A stretch of 64,000 nt of DNA from Bacillota bacterium (lineage in GTDB: Bacteria > Bacillota > Clostridia > Christensenellales > CAG-138): contig JAEWUO010000004.1 of NCBI GenBank assembly GCA_023459335.1, positions 68,703 to 132,702 on the forward strand, given 5' to 3'. The position numbers were made by a program, and so were the translations under genes. Of this stretch, positions 7,423-13,998 are shown piece by piece. How positions within the stretch are numbered: position 1 is the first letter of the stretch; the number at the start of each line of letters is the position of its first letter. Below the pieces are notes generated by a model. The model made no database searches. It was given only the letters and a program-made list of their open reading frames with translations, and was not told where the DNA came from.

Positions 7423-8354
7423 TCCGTATCGTCCGCGAGGTTCTGCGTATAGCGGTATACGTCGTAGTTCGGCACGGCGGGCGGGATATAGCTGTAAAGG
7501 ATTTCCAGCAGTTTAACCGGCGCCTCCTCGTGCAGCAGATGCCCGGCGTTTCGTACGAGATAGTACCGGCCCGCGCGAAGGATGCTCTGGAAATACACGC
7601 TGCCCGACGGCGGATGCCAGCGGTCGTTCTTGCCCCAGAGCACGAGCACTTCGTGCTCCACCGGCAAAAGCCCCTCCGCGATGCGCTCCTGATCGTAATT
7701 GCGCAGCGCGTACATAAGCGCTTCCCGCGCGAGTCCGTCCGAGATCGGCTCATAATACTGCCTGACCACATAATCGTCGATCAGCGCGGGGTCGGAGACG
7801 CATTCTTCGAGCAGCTTGCGCACATCGTTTGCGGTATAGAGGTTCCGCGCGAAAGTGGCGACCAGGGGCTTCATCATGTTATGGACGAGCTGCGGCATCT
7901 GTTCCGTGATCCCGCCCGGCGAAATGGCGACGCAGTTGGCAACGCGCTTGGGATAGAGCGAGAGAAAACGAAGCATGTACATCGCTCCCAGGGAAAAAGC
8001 GACGATATGCGCGGATTTAATGTTGAGCGCGTCTAAAAACGCGTTGAACAGGAACGCGAAATCGTCCGCGGTATAGGAAAACGTATCCGGCCGGGACGAA
8101 TACCCGTGCCCGGGCAGGTCGATCGCGATGACGCGGTAATTATCCGAGAGTTCCGCAAAGACGTTGCGCCAGGTGTAAAGCGACTGGCCGAGCGAATGGA
8201 TCAGAAGCAGCGGCTCGCCGACGCCGGCTTCCAGATAATGAACGCGCGCAATTTCGCTTTCCTCATCCTCCCCGGGCGCGGGCAGGGTGATTTCGACGAA
8301 ATCGCCCACCTTTTCGGAATTTATGAATAACTGACTGCGCAGCGATTCTCCCAC
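7419..8354 (-). CDS. Alpha/beta hydrolase
   Basis: About 311 residues. The hydrolase fold shows oxyanion region 'LLLIHSLGQS', a typical 'IAIDLPGHGYSS', nucleophile elbow 'VAFSLGAMYM' (Ser), likely acid Asp in 'LWGKNDRWHP', and His in 'NAGHLLHEE'. All three triad positions are present, so it should be an active esterase/lipase/C-C hydrolase-type enzyme; the substrate is unknown. No signal peptide. GTG 8354 is preceded on the minus strand by GGGGGA with ~9-nt spacing; the TTG at 8360 would be only 3 nt away. First gene of the operon with DUF951 and two lepB genes. Confidence 0.85.
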   Translation of the reverse strand: MGESLRSQLFINSEKVGDFVEITLPAPGEDEESEIARVHYLEAGVGEPLLLIHSLGQSLYTWRNVFAELSDNYRVIAIDLPGHGYSSRPDTFSYTADDFAFLFNAFLDALNIKSAHIVAFSLGAMYMLRFLSLYPKRVANCVAISPGGITEQMPQLVHNMMKPLVATFARNLYTANDVRKLLEECVSDPALIDDYVVRQYYEPISDGLAREALMYALRNYDQERIAEGLLPVEHEVLVLWGKNDRWHPPSGSVYFQSILRAGRYYLVRNAGHLLHEEAPVKLLEILYSYIPPAVPNYDVYRYTQNLADDTE

Positions 8355-8360
8355 GGGCAA

Positions 8361-8759
8361 ATTTCCCCCGATTACTATATTCTTTCTTTATTGTAAACCC
8401 GGAAAAGATGGTTTGCAATCAAACGGCCCGTTTGTCACAGATTGTTAACCCATTGCTTAAAAAAAGCGCGCTATTTTGCCGTTTTGTGGGGAAAAAAACC
8501 TCTTTTTACGCCAACAATCAGTGCGTTCATGATTTTGGCGTATGGTTTTATCGGGAAGGACTGAAAAATCGTTTGATTTACTGTTTTCCCGCGTAAAAAG
8601 AGCTCCGCCGCGCGATTGTCCGAACCCGGAAAGAAAGCAAAAGACGGCGGAGAAAACGAACGAAACGCAGGCTTTTCCGAGTGTTCCGGCTCAGCGGCTT
8701 ACCCCTTTTGCGTATCCCCGGACGGCATGTGCGCCTGTCCATACAACCGAAACGTCGGC
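8361..8759. other. Non-coding region upstream of dnaA
   Basis: About 400 bp without a supported gene between the divergent hydrolase operon and the dnaA promoter. It contains A/T runs but, unlike many Bacillota, no consensus DnaA box. The origin boxes are downstream of dnaA instead. Confidence 0.6.
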
Positions 8760-8806
8760 TTGTAAACCGACGCGTTTTTTGCTATGATGATCTTTAATAT
8801 AGGGGG
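8749..8806 (+). promoter_or_regulatory. dnaA promoter with overlapping hairpin
   Basis: TTGTAA (8760-8765), 17-bp spacer, TATGAT (8783-8788), and a G-rich ribosome site (GGGGG, 8802-8806) nine nt before ATG 8816. An inverted repeat CGTCGG / CCGACG around 8753-8772 embraces the -35 and is followed by a T-run. It could be an operator or a terminator of incoming transcription. Confidence 0.65.
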
Positions 8807-8815
8807 TATGTCACT

Positions 8816-10126
8816 ATGGATCAATTGCAATCGGTTTGGGCGGCCGCAAGGGAAAACATCCGTCCTCAGATGACGGGTTTGTCCTTTCACGCCTGGATCG
8901 ACGTAATCGTGCCCGTCGCACTCCAGAAGGACATCATGATCCTCGAAGCGCCCACACCGGACATCCAGAAAACCCTCGAAGACTTCTATTTTGAAAACTT
9001 GCGGGACGCGGTCAAGGCCGCGAACGAAACGATATCCGACATCAAAATCATACTTCCCGAGGATCGGGATATCTATGTCAACCCCATCAGCGCGGAACCG
9101 ATCAACGTGTTCGCGCTGAATCCGAAATATACGTTTGAAACGTTCGTCGTCGGCGGATCGAACCATTTCGCGCACGCCGCGGCGCTCGCCGTCGCGCAGA
9201 ATCCCGCGGCCGCCTATAACCCGCTGTTTCTGTACGGCGGCGTTGGTCTGGGCAAGACGCACCTGATGCATGCCATCGGGCACATGGTGAAAAACAACGA
9301 CCCCTCCGCGCGCGTCATGTACGTCACCAGCGAGACGTTTACCAACGAACTCATCACGGCGATACAGATGGATAAACGCCTTGAGTTCCGCAAACGCTAC
9401 CGTAACGTGGACGTGCTTCTGCTCGACGACGTGCAGTTCATCGCGAAGAAACAATCCGTCCAGGAAGAGTTTTTCAACACCTTCAATACGCTGCACAACG
9501 CCAATAAACAGATCATCATCAGTTCCGACCGGCCGCCGAAGGAAATTTCGAGTCTGGAAGAGCGGCTGCGTTCCCGTTTCGAGTGGGGACTGATCGCAGA
9601 CATCCAGCCTCCGGACATCGAGACGAGGATCGCTATCCTCCGAAACCGCGCGCGGCTCGACAATCTTGACGTGGACGACGAAATCATCCAGTTCATCGCA
9701 GAACACGTGGTGAGCAATATCCGTGAACTGGAGGGTTCCTTAACCCGCGTGGTCGCGTATTCGCAGCTGCGCCGCCGGCCGCTGACGCTGGAACTGACCA
9801 TCGAAGCGCTGCGGGATCTTCTTCCCGACGTCAAGAAAAAAGAAATCACGCCGCAGATCATCAAAAGCACGGTCGCCGAGTATTATTCCATCCCCATAGA
9901 AAGCCTGCTCTCCGAGCGCAGGGACCGGGAGATCGTTCTGCCGCGGCAGGTCGCCATGTACCTGTGCCACGACATGCTGAGCATTCCCTACAAACGCATC
10001 AGCTCGCTTTTTGAAAAAAACGACCATACGACGGCGATCAACGCCTGCAAACGCGTCGAGGAAATGATCGAATCGGAAAGTTCGTTTTCCTCGGTGATCG
10101 AGGATATCAAAAAACGCATGGCATAA
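8816..10126 (+). CDS. dnaA: Chromosomal replication initiator DnaA
   Basis: 436 residues. Domain I (about 1-80, 'WAAARENIRPQMTGLSFHAWI'), a short linker, then the AAA+ domain from ~100: Walker A 'GGVGLGKTH' near residue 142, Walker B 'LLLDDVQF', sensor/box VII 'SSLEERLRSRFEWGL'. Domain IV carries the DNA-binding signature 'LPRQVAMYLCHDML' and 'NDHTTAINACKRV'. It binds DnaA boxes and opens oriC. The signature helix departs slightly from the usual 'DHTTVIHA'. Directly downstream is a box-rich 350-bp region (oriC), then dnaN. Confidence 0.98.
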   Translation: MDQLQSVWAAARENIRPQMTGLSFHAWIDVIVPVALQKDIMILEAPTPDIQKTLEDFYFENLRDAVKAANETISDIKIILPEDRDIYVNPISAEPINVFALNPKYTFETFVVGGSNHFAHAAALAVAQNPAAAYNPLFLYGGVGLGKTHLMHAIGHMVKNNDPSARVMYVTSETFTNELITAIQMDKRLEFRKRYRNVDVLLLDDVQFIAKKQSVQEEFFNTFNTLHNANKQIIISSDRPPKEISSLEERLRSRFEWGLIADIQPPDIETRIAILRNRARLDNLDVDDEIIQFIAEHVVSNIRELEGSLTRVVAYSQLRRRPLTLELTIEALRDLLPDVKKKEITPQIIKSTVAEYYSIPIESLLSERRDREIVLPRQVAMYLCHDMLSIPYKRISSLFEKNDHTTAINACKRVEEMIESESSFSSVIEDIKKRMA

Positions 10127-10440
10127 TCTGATCCACATTTTGTGGAGAAAAATTGTGGACGGACTGTGGATTACGTGGAGACTATGGATCATGTGGAAAA
10201 AGGTTATTCCTCTTTTTGGTTTTTCCACCGATCGGTCCACAGAGAAAACACCGCCGGTTTGCGGCGAATCCCGTTTCTCCACAGAATGCACAACACACTA
10301 CTCCTACTGCTACTGAAATAATAATATAATCATACACGCCTTCCAGCCAAAGAATGTGGATAACCCCGACTCTCCGATACGCTGGAAACAGCGATTAAAA
10401 TCAACAGAAAAAAACTGGTTGTGAAATTAAGGTCATAGAA
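10127..10440. promoter_or_regulatory. oriC: oriC: DnaA-box array and DnaA-trio-like repeats
   Basis: The dnaA-dnaN spacer holds one perfect box TGTGGATAA (10355-10363) and at least eight near-matches: 10129-10137, 10141-10149, 10154-10162, 10165-10173, 10192-10200, 10221-10229, 10233-10241, 10275-10283. Between 10295 and 10320 the minus strand reads as 3-nt steps of the CAG/TAG/GAG type, like the DnaA-trio of the basal unwinding system, beside an AT-rich stretch (10314-10335). This identifies the replication origin. The exact unwinding site is inferred. Confidence 0.85.
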
Positions 10441-10482
10441 TTTTATATAGATGAGACGAACGCTTGGAAAGGAAGACAGAAT

Positions 10483-11586
10483 ATGCATTTTTATATGGAC
10501 TCGAAAGAATTGACAGAAGGCGTTCTTTCCGTAATCAAGGCATTGCCCATACGCACGACGATGCCGATCCTGGAAGGGATTCTGCTGGAAGCAACGAAGG
10601 ACGGCGTCAAGCTTAAGTGTTCCGATCTGATGTTGCAGAAAGAATGCCTGCTGCCCGCAACCGTTGAAGAGGAAGGGGTTGCCATTGTACCCGGCAAGCT
10701 GTTTTCCGAGATCGTTCGGAAACTGCCGGAATCCATCGCGGAAGTTACGCTGAGCGGAAAATCGCTCGATCTCTCCTGCGGCCGCGCGAAGAGCAGTCTT
10801 CAGTGCGTCGAGACGACGGAGGAGTTTCCGGAGATGCGCTTCACGGGCGAAACGTTTACGGTCAAGATGGATCGAAACGACTGCCGCGATATGATCAACA
10901 CAACGGTGTTCGCCACCGCGCAGGACGACAGCAAGCCGATCCTGACCGGTGTGTTAATGGAACTCGGGGACGAGATCACCATCGTCGCGACCGACGCGTT
11001 TCAGTTTGCGAAGCGATCCATGCCGCTGAAAAATCCCGTGCCGGAGCGCAGCATCGTCATTCCCGGAAAATCCATGGCTGAGATTGCGAGGATGATGGAT
11101 GAAACGGAAGAAGACGTGGAACTGACGTTTACCAAAACACACGTCTGCGTCAATATCAAACATTCCCGCCTGGTCGCGCGACTGCTCGACGGCGACTATA
11201 TCAAATATAAAAACATCCTGCCGAAAGAGCATACGACGCGGGTGATGATCGACAAAGCGGAACTCATGGAGAGCATCGACCGCGCGCAGCTCATGGCGCG
11301 GGAAGGAAATAACAACATCGTCATGAAGTTCCACGACAACAAGCTTTCGATTTCCGCCAACAGCTTTGTCGGGAGAACCAATGAAGAAATGGACGTGCAG
11401 ATCAACGGTGAAGATATCGACATTGCTTTTAACCCGCGCTTCTGCATCAACGTGCTGAAAAATATCCCCGACGAAAAAATCTATATGGACTTTACGACGA
11501 GCATCAGCCCCTGCGTGATTCGCCCGGCGAAAACGGAGGGATACTATTATCTGATTGTTCCGGTCAGAATCTATTCCAATTTTTGA
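10483..11586 (+). CDS. dnaN: DNA polymerase III beta subunit (sliding clamp)
   Basis: 367 residues, normal for DnaN. ATG 10483 follows GGAAAGGAAG. It shows the clamp pattern: 'ALPIRTTMPILEGILLEA' near the start, 'ATDAFQFAKR' in the middle (typically ATDxxRLA) and the C-terminal 'YYYLIVPVRIYSNF' corresponding to the usual 'LIMPMR' motif. The middle motif has Phe-Gln where Arg-Leu is common. It tethers the replicative polymerase and other clamp-binding proteins to DNA. Cotranscription from dnaA is possible, but oriC separates them. It ends at a terminator and is followed by parS sites, not recF. Confidence 0.97.
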   Translation: MHFYMDSKELTEGVLSVIKALPIRTTMPILEGILLEATKDGVKLKCSDLMLQKECLLPATVEEEGVAIVPGKLFSEIVRKLPESIAEVTLSGKSLDLSCGRAKSSLQCVETTEEFPEMRFTGETFTVKMDRNDCRDMINTTVFATAQDDSKPILTGVLMELGDEITIVATDAFQFAKRSMPLKNPVPERSIVIPGKSMAEIARMMDETEEDVELTFTKTHVCVNIKHSRLVARLLDGDYIKYKNILPKEHTTRVMIDKAELMESIDRAQLMAREGNNNIVMKFHDNKLSISANSFVGRTNEEMDVQINGEDIDIAFNPRFCINVLKNIPDEKIYMDFTTSISPCVIRPAKTEGYYYLIVPVRIYSNF

Positions 11587-11602
11587 TCGTAACCAAACAT
11601 TT

Positions 11603-11627
11603 GAGGCGGGAAACCGTCTCTTTTTTT
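11603..11627 (+). terminator. dnaN terminator
   Basis: GAGGCGG (11603-11609), GAAA loop, CCGTCTC (11614-11620; one G-U pair), then seven T. Confidence 0.85.
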
Positions 11628-11648
11628 ATAAGATACGGATCGGAAGAT

Positions 11649-11664
11649 TGTTTCACGTGAAACA
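11649..11664. promoter_or_regulatory. parS: parS site 1
   Basis: TGTTTCACGTGAAACA is a perfect palindrome and a perfect match to the Bacillus-type ParB-binding consensus. It lies 138 bp before parA. Confidence 0.95.
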
Positions 11665-11695
11665 TTGAATGATTAATAAACATCCGGATACAGAT

Positions 11696-11711
11696 TGTTT
11701 CACGTGGAACA
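11696..11711. promoter_or_regulatory. parS: parS site 2
   Basis: TGTTTCACGTGGAACA is the reverse complement of the common variant TGTTCCACGTGAAACA. It is 47 bp from site 1 (start to start), giving a parS pair directly upstream of parAB. Confidence 0.93.
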
Positions 11712-11801
11712 TTGAATCGATTCCGAGATTCTGTTAGAATGGCGATAGCGATAAATAAGTTTTTTTCACAGTATCAGAGAAAACCGGAGGATAAACCGAT
11801 C

Positions 11802-12566
11802 ATGAAAATCGTTGCGGTAGCCAATCAGAAAGGCGGCGTCGGCAAGACGACCACCGCCGTCAATCTGAGCGCCTGTCTCGCCGAGCAGGGGAAAAGCGTG
11901 CTGCTGGTGGACACGGATCCGCAGGGAAACAGCACCAGCGGTCTCGGAGTAAAAAAAGAAGGAGATATCAAATCCGTCTACGATGTGCTGATCAACGATG
12001 TTTCCGTCGACGAAGCGACGCGCGATACGATGATCCCGTCCCTGAAGCTGCTGCCCGCCCATATCTCGCTCGCAGGCGCGGAGGTAGAGCTGGTCACCAT
12101 GATGGCGCGGGAACAGGTGCTCAAACGCGCGCTGAACGCAACGAAACAACAGTACGATTATATTTTTATCGACTGTCCGCCATCGCTGGGCCTGTTAACG
12201 CTCAACGCGCTGACCGCGGCGAATACGCTGCTCGTTCCGATCCAGTGCGAATTCTACGCGCTGGAAGGGCTGAGCCTGCTCATGAATACGGTCAAACTCG
12301 TACGAAAGAGTCTCAACCCCGATCTGGACGTCGAGGGCGTGGTGCTCACGATGTTCGACTCGCGCACAAATCTCTCCATGCAGGTTGTCGAAGAAGTAAA
12401 GAAATTCTTTAAAAACAAGGTTTATGATACGATCATCCCAAGGAGCGTACGTCTTGGCGAAGCGCCGTCTTTCGGTCTGCCGATCTCGCTCTACGCGCCC
12501 AACAGCGCGGGAGCAACGGCATACAGTTCCCTTGCAAGCGAGATGATCGATAAGGAGGGAAAATAA
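11802..12566 (+). CDS. parA: Chromosome partitioning ATPase ParA/Soj
   Basis: 254 residues from ATG 11802, with GGAGG at 11786-11790. An upstream in-frame TTG (11712) would add residues unlike ParA and overlap parS. Deviant Walker A 'KGGVGKTTTAVNL' at residue ~10, 'LLVDTDPQGNST', 'IFIDCPPSLGLLTLNAL' and 'VVLTMFDSRTNLS' are all typical of Soj. It dimerises on DNA with ATP and, with ParB, segregates origins and influences DnaA activity. The parB start overlaps its stop by one base. Confidence 0.97.
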   Translation: MKIVAVANQKGGVGKTTTAVNLSACLAEQGKSVLLVDTDPQGNSTSGLGVKKEGDIKSVYDVLINDVSVDEATRDTMIPSLKLLPAHISLAGAEVELVTMMAREQVLKRALNATKQQYDYIFIDCPPSLGLLTLNALTAANTLLVPIQCEFYALEGLSLLMNTVKLVRKSLNPDLDVEGVVLTMFDSRTNLSMQVVEEVKKFFKNKVYDTIIPRSVRLGEAPSFGLPISLYAPNSAGATAYSSLASEMIDKEGK

Positions 12567-13447
12567 TGGCCGCGCAGAAAACCGGACTGGGTCGGGGTCT
12601 TGACGCGCTGTTAAATCCCTACACCGTATCCGACGAAGAACAGGCTTCGTCAGGCGCGGGCGTGCTGCAGGTGAACGTGCGGGAGATCGACACGAACTCG
12701 CTCCAGCCGAGAAAGCAGTTTGATGAAACGTCGCTTAACGAACTCGCCGCCTCCATCCGGACGCACGGTATCGTGCAGCCGCTGATCGTCAAACAAAAGG
12801 GCAGCCGCTACATGATCATCGCTGGCGAACGCCGCTTCCGCGCGGCCCGGCTCGCGGGTCTGACCGAAGTGCCCGTGCTGGTGACGGATTACGACGAAGC
12901 ACAGATTCACGAAGTTTCGCTGATCGAAAATATCCAGAGAGAAAACCTGAACCCTATCGAAGAAGCCGCGGCGATCCGCTTTCTGATGAAGCAGCACGAC
13001 ATGACGCAGGAGGAGGTTTCCGCGCGCCTTGGCAAAAGCAGGCCGGCCATCGCGAATTCGCTGCGTCTTCTTCAGCTGCCGGAAAGCGTCATCGACCTGC
13101 TCCGAAGCGGCGCGCTCTCCGCGGGGCACGGGCGCACGCTTGCCGGGCTGAACGACGGGAGGCAGATCGAACAGCTCGCGAAGGAGTGCGTGGAACAGGA
13201 ATACTCCGTCCGCGCGCTGGAGGAGAAGATCCGCCATCTCTCCGAAAAGAAAAAACCCGCGCCCGCCGCGAAAAAAGAAAAGCCCGCCCTCTCCGCCGAA
13301 CTGCAGGGGCTGGAGGAATCCTTCCGCGAATCGCTCGGCACGAAAGTATCCCTCGCGGGCAGCGCGTCCCGCGGAAAGATCACGATTGAGTATTTCAGCC
13401 GCGAGGATCTGGAACGGGTATACGATAAGCTGGCGGGCAGGGACTGA
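12566..13447 (+). CDS. parB: ParB/Spo0J CTPase, parS-binding protein
   Basis: 293 residues. N-terminal 'GLGRGLDALL' (ParA-stimulating segment), CTP-binding motifs 'SLQPRKQFDE', 'GIVQPLIVKQ' and 'IIAGERRFRAARLAGL', then 'ENIQRENLNPIEEA' (ENxQR motif), HTH 'TQEEVSARLGKSRPAIANSLRLL', and a Lys/Glu-rich linker leading to the dimerisation domain. It loads at parS and spreads as a sliding clamp. Coupled to parA. Its stop is followed at once by tandem 3'-end repeats. Confidence 0.97.
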   Translation: MAAQKTGLGRGLDALLNPYTVSDEEQASSGAGVLQVNVREIDTNSLQPRKQFDETSLNELAASIRTHGIVQPLIVKQKGSRYMIIAGERRFRAARLAGLTEVPVLVTDYDEAQIHEVSLIENIQRENLNPIEEAAAIRFLMKQHDMTQEEVSARLGKSRPAIANSLRLLQLPESVIDLLRSGALSAGHGRTLAGLNDGRQIEQLAKECVEQEYSVRALEEKIRHLSEKKKPAPAAKKEKPALSAELQGLEESFRESLGTKVSLAGSASRGKITIEYFSREDLERVYDKLAGRD

Positions 13448-13451
13448 CCTT

Positions 13452-13680
13452 CTTTTCTTGAAAGAAAAGAAGGCAAAAGAACTTCGGATGTGTTCCAGGG
13501 AGCCTGCAAAGAGTATATTTCTGTTTGGCTAATCCAAAAAGAAAAGAAGGCAAAAGAACTTCGGATATGTTTAAGAGGGCCCATTTCCAGGGCTCTTTTT
13601 GATAGAATTCTTGAAAGAAAAGAAGACAAAAGAACTTGATATGCAATTCAAAGAGCCTTAAAATAGGCTCTTTAAAATTT
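13452..13680 (+). repeat. Three tandem 3'-end repeat/terminator units after parB
   Basis: Unit a: palindrome CTTTTCTTGAAAGAAAAG (13452-13469) plus GCAAAAGAACTT (13473-13484). Unit b: half palindrome and GCAAAAGAACTT (13536-13561), then a hairpin with T-run (13573-13600). Unit c: TTCTTGAAAGAA (13609-13620) with ACAAAAGAACTT, then the terminator AAAGAGCC / GGCTCTTT (13650-13673). Each unit is a repeat followed by a hairpin, so the array is stacked transcription stops; unit a has the least clear hairpin. Confidence 0.75.
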
Positions 13681-13707
13681 GACTTGCTGCAACAGAAGCA
13701 ATATACT
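13679..13707 (+). promoter_or_regulatory. Promoter of the aspS2 leader
   Basis: TTGACT (13679-13684), 17-bp spacer, TATACT (13702-13707). Expected start near 13714, about 285 nt before the synthetase start codon, giving a long untranslated leader. Confidence 0.75.
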
Positions 13708-13735
13708 TGGATCATTCAAAAAGGAGCTGTCCGCT

Positions 13736-13789
13736 ATGCGTACGATTTTGATTCGGCTGGATATCGACCGAAGGCACTTGAGCCGCTGA
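13736..13789 (+). CDS. Tiny leader ORF 1 (17 aa)
   Basis: ATG 13736 lies nine nt after AAGGAG (13721-13726). The product MRTILIRLDIDRRHLSR has two Asp and five Arg. Its stop overlaps the 5' side of a hairpin (CTTGAGCCG 13777-13785 / CGGCTCGAG 13802-13810), so ribosome position would affect folding. A leader peptide is likely; translation is not proven. Confidence 0.45.
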   Translation: MRTILIRLDIDRRHLSR

Positions 13790-13814
13790 GAAGATCTCTT
13801 CCGGCTCGAGTGCG

Positions 13815-13905
13815 AATCTGTCGCGCCGGCCGGAGATACGTATAGAGGGATGCAATACCCGTATCGATTTCTGACGCGCCGGAAAATAAACGGCGTGTTT
13901 TTATA
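13815..13905 (+). terminator. Putative attenuator in the aspS2 leader
   Basis: ACGCGCCG (13874-13881) pairs with CGGCGTGT (13891-13898; one G-U), followed by TTTTTATATTT: an intrinsic terminator ahead of the gene it would control. CGCGCCG also occurs upstream at 13822-13828 and could compete for the same 3' arm, giving an antiterminator. Between them GATACG (13835-13840) / CGTATC (13860-13865) forms a further nested stem. No T-box sequence is seen. Confidence 0.6.
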
Positions 13906-13921
13906 TTTCGGAGGTGATCGA

Positions 13922-13975
13922 ATGCGGCATAAGGATGATGCCGGACTGGACACAAAGACCGGCGCCTGGCAATAA
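13922..13975 (+). CDS. Tiny leader ORF 2 (17 aa)
   Basis: ATG 13922 lies seven nt after a very strong ribosome site (GGAGGTGAT from 13910). The product MRHKDDAGLDTKTGAWQ has three Asp in 17 residues. It sits between the attenuator and the aspS2 start (13999). Possibly a regulatory leader peptide or a coupling ORF. Only the start context supports it. Confidence 0.45.
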   Translation: MRHKDDAGLDTKTGAWQ

Positions 13976-13998
13976 TACCATATTGAAAGGAGAACAGA

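Noticed and set aside
11712..11801. N-terminal extension of ParA from TTG 11712
   Set aside because: It would overlap the parS region, lacks a ribosome site and does not resemble ParA; ATG 11802 has GGAGG.
13690..13998. T-box riboswitch upstream of aspS
   Set aside because: No T-box core (GGTGGNACCGCG-like) or specifier loop; only hairpins and tiny ORFs are seen. The same search upstream of leuS was negative.
13447..13998. recF/gyrB remnants after dnaN/parB
   Set aside because: No frame in the region resembles RecF or GyrB.
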